The notes under the pieces are model-generated. The model had not been told where the DNA came from. It saw only the letters and a program-made list of their open reading frames with translations, and made no database searches. DNA of 6,333 nt from Paracoccaceae bacterium (lineage in GTDB: Bacteria; Pseudomonadota; Alphaproteobacteria; Rhodobacterales; Rhodobacteraceae): positions 204,141 to 210,473 of the forward strand of contig NVXA01000002.1 in NCBI GenBank assembly GCA_002746395.1. Reading direction: 5' to 3'. Positions 1-4,824 of this stretch are shown here, in pieces; position 1 is the first letter of the stretch; every line of letters begins with the position of its first letter. Both the position numbers and the translations under genes were made by a program.

Positions 1-531
1 AAATTGATCGCGGCGAAAGTCAGCCCTGAACTGGCCGAATTCGGCATCACAATGCCCGCCTTTTACATCGAAAACATCTCGCTTCCCACAGCAGTGGAGG
101 CCGCGATGGACAAGCGAACATCTATGGGTGTTATCGGTGATCTTGGGCGCTACACACAGTTTTCCGCCGCCGAGGCAATGACGGCCGCGGCCTCCAACCC
201 TGCGGGTGGTGGCATGGGCGAAGGTCTTGGTATGGGCATGGGTATGGCGATGGCCGGACAGATGGCACAAGGCTTGGCACAACCTGCCGCCGCGCCGGTT
301 GCGGTTGCCCCCCCGCCCCCGCCTGCTGAAAAGGTTTGGCATATCGCCGCCAACGGCGCCACATCCGGCCCGTTCTCGCGCGCCAGCCTTGGGCGCATGG
401 CGGGTGACGGCACCTTCACACGGGATTCCATGGTCTGGACCGCCGGACAAGACGGCTGGAGCAAAGCCAACGACATTGACGAGCTGGCACAGTTGTTCAC
501 CGTGATGCCACCGCCCCCACCTGCTGCATAA
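1..531 (+). CDS. SPFH-domain protein with C-terminal GYF_2 domain (3' part only)
   Basis: The reading frame is open from the first base (the first codon is AAA), so the gene starts outside the window; the TTG at position 4 is not a credible start. The visible 176 residues show three parts. Residues about 1-65 match the end of the SPFH (band 7/flotillin-like) region of the YdjI or 'virion core protein' family, with the typical stretch DKRTSMGVIGDLGRYTQF. A Gly/Met/Ala-rich linker (about 67-95) and a Pro-rich segment follow. Residues about 112-167 form a GYF_2 (DUF4339) domain, recognisable from VWHIAANG, SGPF, the VW of SMVW and DGW. The protein ends in MPPPPPAA. Family knowledge: SPFH proteins form oligomers at membranes, and GYF-type domains usually bind proline-rich peptides. 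The adjoining zinc-ribbon membrane protein gene starts 9 bases after the stop, which suggests a single operon. Function in membrane stress or organisation is inferred. Confidence 0.88.
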   Translation, partial: KLIAAKVSPELAEFGITMPAFYIENISLPTAVEAAMDKRTSMGVIGDLGRYTQFSAAEAMTAAASNPAGGGMGEGLGMGMGMAMAGQMAQGLAQPAAAPVAVAPPPPPAEKVWHIAANGATSGPFSRASLGRMAGDGTFTRDSMVWTAGQDGWSKANDIDELAQLFTVMPPPPPAA

Positions 532-533
532 GG
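531..533 (+). promoter_or_regulatory. Weak ribosome binding site of the zinc-ribbon gene
   Basis: An AGG sits 7 bases before the ATG at 541 and overlaps the last base of the upstream stop codon. This fits translational coupling to the SPFH gene rather than an independent strong start. Confidence 0.45.
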
Positions 534-540
534 TCTGACA

Positions 541-1638
541 ATGCCCGAAGAACACCGTTTTCCCTGCGAAGTATGCGGGGCCGATCTGCGATTTGACCCG
601 ACTTCGGGCGCGCTAAACTGCGACTTTTGCGGCGCGACCGAGGAAATCGACGTCAGCCCATGGGCCAGCGGTGCGATCAAGGAAATGGACTTCAGGGCGG
701 CGATGGCAGCCGATCTGGCCGACGCCGAAATGGAAGAGGTCCGCGTTACCAAATGCGAAAATTGCGGCGCTCAGGTGGAGTTTTTGGAAAACGAACACGC
801 CACGGAATGCCCTTTTTGCGCAACCCCCGTGGTGATTGGCACAGGCACAAACCGGCAAATCAAACCGCGCGCCGTTATGCCCTTTGCCTTGACAGAAAAG
901 CAAGGCCACACCGCAATGACCGATTGGCTGGGCAAACTGTGGTTCGCCCCCAGCGGTTTGAAGAAATACGCCCGCGCCGGTCGCAAAATGCAGGGCATTT
1001 ATGTGCCGTACTGGACCTATGATGCCGACACCAAAAGCCGGTATTCAGGGCAACGCGGCACGATTTATTATGTAACGAAAACCGTCCGTGTGATGGTTAA
1101 TGGTAAATCCCAAACGCGCACGCAACAGGTTCAGAAAATACGCTGGACCCCCGTAAGCGGTCGTGTCGCGCGGTTCTTTGATGATGTGCTGGTGCTTGGC
1201 TCAACCAGCCTGCCGAAGAAATACACAGACGCCTTGGCCCCGTGGGACTTGGGCGCGCTGGAACCCTATAACGCCGAATACCTGGCAGGCTTTCGTGCCG
1301 AAGGCTATTCGGTTGATCTGGAAGAAGGCTATACCGAGGCGCGTGAAATCATGGACCGCCGGATCGTGCGCGACGTGAAATTCGACATTGGCGGGGATCG
1401 CCAGCGGATCACCAATCTGGAAACCAGCATCAAGGACGTAACCTTCAAACACATCCTGTTGCCTGTCTGGGTGGCCGCCTACAAATATCGCGGCAAAACC
1501 TTCCGCTTTGTGGTGAACGCCCAAAGTGGCAGCGTAAAAGGCGAGCGCCCCTATTCCGTGTGGAAAATTACATTTGCAGTGATAGCCGCTGCAATAGTCG
1601 CAGCGGCCCTTGGCGCGCTATACTACGCCAATCAGTAG
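541..1638 (+). CDS. Double zinc-ribbon protein with a C-terminal membrane helix (TFIIB-type zinc finger domain protein)
   Basis: 365 residues. Two zinc ribbons are visible: C9-x2-C12 with C27-x2-C30, and C72-x2-C75 with C90-x2-C93, all eight cysteines present. The first resembles the TFIIB-type ribbon, and for this reason such proteins are sometimes mislabelled as a PriA/primosomal helicase; no helicase motifs are present. The middle (about 105-335) is soluble, with several aromatic-rich stretches (YVPYWTYDA near 145-153; LLPVWVAAYKYRGKTF near 307-322) typical of this uncharacterised family. Residues about 343-361 are an Ala/Ile/Val-rich membrane helix followed by only a few residues, so the protein is probably tail-anchored with its ribbons in the cytoplasm. 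The start is supported by an AGG at 531-533 placed 7 bases before the ATG and by tight spacing to the SPFH gene. In Bacillus subtilis, a zinc-ribbon membrane protein (YdjG) sits beside the SPFH protein YdjI and a PspA homologue; a similar partnership is inferred here. The biochemical role is unknown. Confidence 0.88.
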   Translation: MPEEHRFPCEVCGADLRFDPTSGALNCDFCGATEEIDVSPWASGAIKEMDFRAAMAADLADAEMEEVRVTKCENCGAQVEFLENEHATECPFCATPVVIGTGTNRQIKPRAVMPFALTEKQGHTAMTDWLGKLWFAPSGLKKYARAGRKMQGIYVPYWTYDADTKSRYSGQRGTIYYVTKTVRVMVNGKSQTRTQQVQKIRWTPVSGRVARFFDDVLVLGSTSLPKKYTDALAPWDLGALEPYNAEYLAGFRAEGYSVDLEEGYTEAREIMDRRIVRDVKFDIGGDRQRITNLETSIKDVTFKHILLPVWVAAYKYRGKTFRFVVNAQSGSVKGERPYSVWKITFAVIAAAIVAAALGALYYANQ

Positions 1639-1644
1639 CACTGT

Positions 1645-1674
1645 CCGGCGGTCAGGGGCGGGTCCTGACGCCGG
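1645..1674 (+). terminator. G+C-rich hairpin after the SPFH/zinc-ribbon operon
   Basis: The left arm 1645-1656 (CCGGCGGTCAGG) pairs with the right arm 1664-1674 (CCTGACGCCGG), leaving a single bulged G and a 7-base loop (GGCGGGT). It begins 6 bases after the stop codon of the zinc-ribbon gene. There is no U tract after the stem (TGGCGTG follows), so it is not a textbook intrinsic terminator. It may still stop or pause transcription, or protect the mRNA 3' end. It lies where the plus-strand operon meets the convergent minus-strand regulator gene. Confidence 0.55.
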
Positions 1675-1732
1675 TGGCGTGTAATATTGCGAACACTCAA
1701 TTTACACACCCAATGTTGACGAACACACACTG

Positions 1733-1779
1733 GTTACTCGATTACGCAGTTACAAACACGCTAGTTACTCGGTTACTAA
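1733..1779. repeat. Array of 8-base TTAC units (GTTACTCG type)
   Basis: Consecutive 8-base units read GTTACTCG (1733), ATTACGCA (1741) and GTTACAAA (1749), then a 7-base gap CACGCTA, then GTTACTCG (1764) and GTTACTAA (1772). Four of the five units have GTTAC and the fifth has ATTAC. Seen another way, TTACTCG-A/G-TTAC occurs twice with a 31-base period, close to three helical turns. The array is in a non-coding spacer, so codon structure does not explain it. It is likely a protein-binding array or a remnant of a repeat element; which one is not decided by the sequence. Confidence 0.7.
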
Positions 1780-1819
1780 TAATGCCAGCATCCGCCAACA
1801 ATTTAAATATACCCACTAA

Positions 1820-1871
1820 TTGGATAATTAAAAGGGAAAAATATTATATTTTTCGGATTATTATTATCCAA
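1820..1871. repeat. Nested A+T-rich palindrome downstream of the Crp/Fnr gene
   Basis: Outer arms TTGGATAAT (1820-1828) and ATTATCCAA (1863-1871) are perfect 9-base complements. Inside them GAAAAATA (1836-1843) and TATTTTTC (1847-1854) are perfect 8-base complements around a 3-base centre. The two palindromes share nearly the same axis (1845 and 1845.5). The element lies 31 bases past the stop codon of the minus-strand regulator gene, so it could be that gene's transcript end, although the stem is too A+T-rich for a standard intrinsic terminator. A cruciform or a binding site is an alternative. Confidence 0.6.
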
Positions 1872-1902
1872 ATAGATAAACCACGGAAAAGGTTGAACTT
1901 AA

Positions 1903-2565
1903 TTACACGGACAGGAAGGCTTCCAGTTTTTCGCGATCCAGAATTTCGATCACACCCTTTTTGACCGAAATAAAGCCTTGGTCACGCAACACGCCTAATT
2001 CTTTGTTGATCGTCTGACGCGAGCAACCGACAACGCCCGCCAGATACGACTGTGAATCATAAATCGTGCTGTTGCGTTCCGAAAACATCAAAAGGTAGGC
2101 ACATAACCGATGATCAACAGGCGAATTTCGGTCGATAAGTTTGAAGTAATTGAGTTGCAACAAATGCCCATGAAAAACCCGAACCAGATTTTTGACAAAC
2201 TCGACCGATTCCAACGCATCCATCAGCAAGCTTTTGGGGGCGAACAGCAAGGTCGTGTTCACCATCGCCTCTGCCGTGGCGGCACATAACTGATCGGTGA
2301 TCGCCTCGGTTTCCCCGACAATGGCACCAACACCTGCGCGGGCAAAAAAGGTTTGCTGTCCATCTTCGCCCAGATACAGGATTTCGATATTGCCGCTGGC
2401 GATCAGAAACATTCCGGGCGATTTTTCGCCCTGTGTAAGTATCTGTGTCGTGCTGTCGTAATTCAGGACCGTACACCGGTCGATAAATTCTTTACGGAAT
2501 TTCTTTGGAAGGCCGGATAGGATTTCGGCCTTCAGCATCTGTGGAAATCTGTCACTAACTTCCAT
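1903..2565 (-). CDS. Crp/Fnr-family transcriptional regulator
   Basis: 220 residues, the usual length of the family. Residues about 20-115 form the cyclic-nucleotide-binding-like beta-roll (ILTQGEKSPGMFLIASGNIEI, 42-62, with the conserved glycines; IVGETEA, 82-88). The dimerisation helix covers about 116-145, and residues about 150-210 form the Crp-type winged helix-turn-helix, with recognition helix CSRQTINKELGVL (181-193). Against E. coli Crp, which has R180-E181-R185 in this helix, the residues here are R183, Q184 and K188, so the DNA half-site probably differs from TGTGA. The phosphate-binding R-S pair of Crp is replaced (LCAA, 93-96), so cAMP is an unlikely ligand. There is no N-terminal FNR-type cysteine cluster. 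Upstream of the ATG there is only a weak GGA at 10 bases' distance. The gene stands alone in an A+T-rich section, convergent with the zinc-ribbon operon. Its signal and targets cannot be read from the sequence. Confidence 0.92.
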   Translation of the reverse strand: MEVSDRFPQMLKAEILSGLPKKFRKEFIDRCTVLNYDSTTQILTQGEKSPGMFLIASGNIEILYLGEDGQQTFFARAGVGAIVGETEAITDQLCAATAEAMVNTTLLFAPKSLLMDALESVEFVKNLVRVFHGHLLQLNYFKLIDRNSPVDHRLCAYLLMFSERNSTIYDSQSYLAGVVGCSRQTINKELGVLRDQGFISVKKGVIEILDREKLEAFLSV

Positions 2566-2782
2566 TATATTTGTATCCGGTTAGTCATAATCTATCGCTA
2601 TCAATGGTTCCTGAAATGAATGGGTCTTGAACACGCCATGTAGTATAATATTGCCGCCGGCGAAACCGGGAATGCCCAACCAATATGAACACCGTACCCC
2701 CCGTCGAAAGATTCCAACGCTTTCAGAGCGTAATAACATGCCGCCTTCTTGAAGGCTGCATATATCGCATCTTATCACATCG

Positions 2783-2809
2783 GTTACTATTTACTCAAAC
2801 ACTAGTAAC
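2783..2809. repeat. Inverted repeat GTTACTA / TAGTAAC upstream of the Crp/Fnr gene
   Basis: GTTACTA (2783-2789) and TAGTAAC (2803-2809) are perfect 7-base complements separated by 13 bases, so the half-sites are centred 20 bases apart, about two helical turns. The sequence TCGGTTACTA (2780-2789) is identical to 1769-1778 in the array on the other side of the regulator gene. A further TTAGTAA copy sits at 2849-2855. The site begins 218 bases before the regulator's ATG. It fits an operator for a dimeric protein, but the protein is not identified. Confidence 0.6.
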
Positions 2810-2890
2810 AATCTATCCGCTACACCAATCACTTCAGGTGCCGCGAAGTTAGTAAAGCTTATTTTGATTCTATGTCGGATAGGCGACAAT

Positions 2891-2940
2891 TTATACATAT
2901 TATTGCGCACTCACATACAAAATTATACACATTATACCAA
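2891..2940. repeat. Three TTATAC repeats, one an exact DnaA-box match
   Basis: TTATACATA (2891-2899), TTATACACA (2923-2931) and TTATACCAA (2932-2940) lie in the same orientation. The middle one matches the DnaA-box consensus TTATNCACA exactly, and the last two abut. In such A+T-rich DNA some of this may be chance. No origin-associated genes are present in the window, so I do not call an origin. Confidence 0.4.
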
Positions 2941-2986
2941 ACGGTCAAAAATAAAGACATGCCCATGCGGGTGATTCGCAAAGTGC

Positions 2987-3017
2987 AAAAGGCGCGAGGT
3001 TGTACCCTCGCGCCTTT
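2987..3017 (-). terminator. Intrinsic terminator of the 5'-nucleotidase gene
   Basis: A perfect 12-base stem is formed by AAAGGCGCGAGG (2988-2999) and CCTCGCGCCTTT (3006-3017) with a 6-base loop. On the minus strand the stem is reached 20 bases after the nucleotidase stop codon, and the transcript then reads a run of four U (2990-2987) followed by GCACUUUG. The strong G+C core plus the short U run make this a good rho-independent terminator. It separates the nucleotidase transcript from the regulator gene further on. Confidence 0.88.
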
Positions 3018-3037
3018 CCCGTTTATCAAAGGTTTCC

Positions 3038-4618
3038 CTACTTCTGGGAAATACGCCCGTCTGTGTAAGGCGTATACGCTCCACCAGCTGCCATAAAGTC
3101 GGCAACAACATTTTCGAGGCTTGGGCCATAATCATAGGCATTCATGCCTTCCGATGCGAAGATTTTATAACCATCGCCGCCCGAACGCATGTAGTTGTTG
3201 GTCACAACCCCGTAGATCGCGTCAGGATCAATAGGCACCCAGTTGCCGCCATCATTCACCAGAACCTCGACCACGCGGCCCTCATTCGGTGCGATGCTTG
3301 CATCCCATGTAAAGCGGATACCGGAAACCTGCGGGAACCGCCCGCCGCCGTCTTCCACTTGGCTAACACCGTTCTCGAGTGCCGCAATAACGCCGGCCCC
3401 TGAAAGTTGCATTGTTGCCAGCGTGTTTTGGAACGGCAGAACCGTCAAAACTTCGCCCATGGTAACTTCGCCCGCATCAATGCTGGCACGAAGTCCGCCA
3501 CCATTCTGGATCGCAATTGTGACACCTTGATTGGCAACACGCGCAACCATTGCGTCAGCTACAAGGTTACCCATCTGGCATTCGACAGCGCGACAACTAC
3601 CACGGTCTCCGTCAATAACTGCCGCGGAAGCAGCCACGACTTTGGTGCGGATTTCTTCCAGCGGTGCGGCAGCTTCGGCGATACGTGCAACGGTGTCCGC
3701 ATCTTCGACAACAGTACCATCCATGATAAGCGGCTCGCCAGATGCGGAAATCAGATTACCCGCATCATCGAATATCGCGTTAAGTTCCCCAAGGAACTTG
3801 CCGTAGGCATATGCCTGAACAATCGCGGTATCACCAACCATCGTCGGATACGGACCTTTGGCACGATCAGATGTGTTCGAAAGATACGTATTGGAATGGC
3901 CACCCACGATAATATCGACGCCAGTTGTGTTTGCGGCGACCTCTTGGTCAACCAAATACCCCGAGTGGGATAGAACGATAATAATACCAACACCCGCAGT
4001 GGTCAGCGCATCAACCTGATGCTGAACCGCTTCGGACGGATCTGTGAAGTTGATGTTCTTCCCCGGGCTTGCCAGATCACCTGTGTCTTGTGGCGTAAGG
4101 CCGATAAGACCAACCAGCGTGCCGTTTACATCAATCACTGTGGATTTTTGCAACTTGCCCGCCAGCAACGGCTCCGCCGAGAAGTCGGCGTTAGACATAA
4201 CCACTGGGAAGTCCAGCGCATCCATGAAACCGCGCAGCACTTCGGGGCCATCGTCGAATTCGTGGTTACCCACGGTCATCGCGTCATAGCCAAGCTTGTT
4301 CATCATCTCTGCTGCCAGCTTACCTTTATAGTAGGTATAGAACAGCGTGCCCTGAAACTGGTCACCACCAGATACAAGGATCGAGTTTTCGGCGCGTGCG
4401 CGCGCAGCCTCCACAGCCGTTACCAAACGTGCAGTACCACCAAAGCACTTGCCCTCGGTGTTGTCATCAGACGAACAACCGGAGTCATATTTGCTGATCG
4501 GCTCGAAACGAGCGTGAAAGTCATTTGTGTGTAAAATTGTCAGACTGTAATCCGCCAAAGCGCCCGTGGCAGACATTGCCAGCGCCGATGCGGCCATAAG
4601 TATACGTGATGTTTTCAT
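3038..4618 (-). CDS. Secreted 5'-nucleotidase (metallophosphatase; CD73/UshA family)
   Basis: 526 residues. Residues 1-22 are a Sec signal peptide (MKTSR, hydrophobic core, cut after ALA), so the enzyme acts in the periplasm or outside the cell, removing phosphate from nucleotides such as AMP. The N-terminal metallophosphatase domain (about 25-250) has the dimetal ligands D33 and H35 (TNDFH), D86 (GGDQFQG), N118 and H119 (GNHE), H218 (LSHSG), H241 and N243 (GGHSN). The C-terminal nucleotidase domain (about 325-500) has GNLVADAM, N372-GGGL-R377, F396 (LPFQNT) and Y476 to D482 (GGDGY). R343, R377, F396 and D482 correspond to the AMP pocket of human CD73, and N243 matches CD73 N245 rather than UshA Gln254. 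Cysteine pairs C48/C58 and C342/C347 also fit CD73 disulfides. The ATG at 4618 is chosen over one 14 codons upstream because it has GGAGGG just before it and gives a clean signal peptide. UDP-sugar hydrolysis, as in UshA, is possible. Confidence 0.93.
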   Translation of the reverse strand: MKTSRILMAASALAMSATGALADYSLTILHTNDFHARFEPISKYDSGCSSDDNTEGKCFGGTARLVTAVEAARARAENSILVSGGDQFQGTLFYTYYKGKLAAEMMNKLGYDAMTVGNHEFDDGPEVLRGFMDALDFPVVMSNADFSAEPLLAGKLQKSTVIDVNGTLVGLIGLTPQDTGDLASPGKNINFTDPSEAVQHQVDALTTAGVGIIIVLSHSGYLVDQEVAANTTGVDIIVGGHSNTYLSNTSDRAKGPYPTMVGDTAIVQAYAYGKFLGELNAIFDDAGNLISASGEPLIMDGTVVEDADTVARIAEAAAPLEEIRTKVVAASAAVIDGDRGSCRAVECQMGNLVADAMVARVANQGVTIAIQNGGGLRASIDAGEVTMGEVLTVLPFQNTLATMQLSGAGVIAALENGVSQVEDGGGRFPQVSGIRFTWDASIAPNEGRVVEVLVNDGGNWVPIDPDAIYGVVTNNYMRSGGDGYKIFASEGMNAYDYGPSLENVVADFMAAGGAYTPYTDGRISQK

Positions 4619-4622
4619 GATT

Positions 4623-4628
4623 CCCTCC
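4623..4628 (-). promoter_or_regulatory. Ribosome binding site that fixes the 5'-nucleotidase start
   Basis: GGAGGG on the minus strand lies 4 bases before the ATG at 4618. It selects this start over the in-frame ATG at 4660, which has no such motif and would spoil the signal peptide. Confidence 0.85.
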
Positions 4629-4748
4629 AAATTAGAAATACAAGCAGGAGTAAACAGCAAGTTAGCGAGTCGCGCAAACGCCCTGACAACAAATACGTGA
4701 ATATTTCATGCAAACGTCACAACCACAAATCAGCAAATATAATGTCTC

Positions 4749-4772
4749 GCATCAACGCAATTGGATTGACGC
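4749..4772. promoter_or_regulatory. Imperfect 24-base palindrome, candidate operator
   Basis: The core TCAACGCAATTGGATTGA (4752-4769) pairs at 7 of 9 positions around a central CAATTG, and with flanking GC at each end 9 of 12 positions match. It lies between the divergently transcribed nucleotidase and aminotransferase genes and overlaps the possible -35 element of the aminotransferase. This is the size and symmetry of a binding site for a dimeric regulator. The regulator is unknown. Confidence 0.45.
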
Positions 4773-4794
4773 ATAGGTAGGGCAATCCTAGGCT
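4766..4794 (+). promoter_or_regulatory. Possible promoter of the aminotransferase gene
   Basis: TTGACG (4766-4771) matches five of six bases of the -35 consensus. TAGGCT (4789-4794), 17 bases further on, is a poor -10 match (three of six). Start of transcription would fall about 20-25 bases before the ATG, leaving room for the ribosome binding site. The -35 is convincing, the -10 is not. Confidence 0.35.
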
Positions 4795-4813
4795 CGCCTA
4801 AATTCCAACTGTC

Positions 4814-4820
4814 GAGGTGA
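4814..4820 (+). promoter_or_regulatory. Ribosome binding site of the aminotransferase gene
   Basis: GAGGTGA lies 4 bases before the ATG at 4825 and is a good anti-16S match, supporting this start. Confidence 0.8.
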
Positions 4821-4824
4821 CCCG

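Larger units (their letters stand above)
1639..1902. other. A+T-rich non-coding spacer between convergent genes
   Basis: This 264-base spacer lies between the stop of the zinc-ribbon gene and the stop of the minus-strand Crp/Fnr gene. It contains the G+C-rich hairpin, an array of TTAC repeat units and a nested A+T-rich palindrome, all listed separately. From about 1681 on, base composition is clearly richer in A+T than in the coding sequence to the left. A plus-strand open frame runs across it from inside the zinc-ribbon gene into the antisense of the regulator gene, but its product has no recognisable features and I do not call it a gene. Confidence 0.7.
2566..3037. other. Non-coding spacer upstream of the Crp/Fnr gene
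   Basis: These 472 bases separate the start of the regulator gene from the end of the 5'-nucleotidase gene; both genes are on the minus strand. The regulator's promoter must lie here. I see no convincing -35/-10 pair; TTCAGG and GATTAT with a 17-base gap (minus strand, about 2585-2613) is the best I found and is weak. The stretch about 2650-2760 is more G+C-rich than its surroundings and could be gene debris, but I recognise no protein in it. Two short related sequences, AATCTATCGCTA (2589) and AATCTATCCGCTA (2810), occur as a direct repeat. The TTAC inverted repeat, TTATAC repeats and the nucleotidase terminator are listed separately. Confidence 0.65.

Noticed and set aside
541..1638. PriA-like primosomal helicase
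   Set aside because: The match is limited to the zinc ribbon; there are no Walker or helicase motifs and the protein ends in a membrane helix.
1716..1745. TTGACG as a plus-strand promoter in the convergent spacer
   Set aside because: No acceptable -10 at 16-18 bases and no plus-strand gene downstream for it to serve.
1733..1779. CRISPR array
   Set aside because: Units are about 8 bases with no spacers of 30 bases or more and no cas genes.
1560..1964. Plus-strand open frame spanning the convergent spacer
   Set aside because: It begins inside the zinc-ribbon gene and ends antisense to the regulator gene; composition is low-complexity and A+T-driven, with no family resemblance.
2743..2756. 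GCCTTC-TT-GAAGGC palindrome as a terminator
   Set aside because: The 2-base loop is too short for a stable RNA hairpin, no U run follows, and no gene ends there.
2581..2778. Minus-strand 65-codon open frame just upstream of the Crp/Fnr gene
   Set aside because: It starts only with GTG, has no ribosome binding site, and its product has no recognisable domain. It may be gene debris, but I cannot support a gene.
1864..2940. Possible replication origin (TTATCCAAA at 1864 and TTATACACA at 2923 near A+T-rich DNA and iteron-like repeats)
   Set aside because: Only one exact DnaA-box match, no dnaA, repABC, parAB or other origin-linked gene in the window, and the GTTAC units are not a known initiator iteron.
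2872..3096. Plus-strand 74-codon open frame over the nucleotidase terminator
   Set aside because: It runs through the terminator hairpin and into the antisense of the nucleotidase gene, with no supporting ribosome site.
4681..4740. PhoB box upstream of the nucleotidase gene
   Set aside because: CTGACAA and GTCAC-like pieces occur, but not as two 7-base CTGTCAT-type repeats with a 4-base gap.
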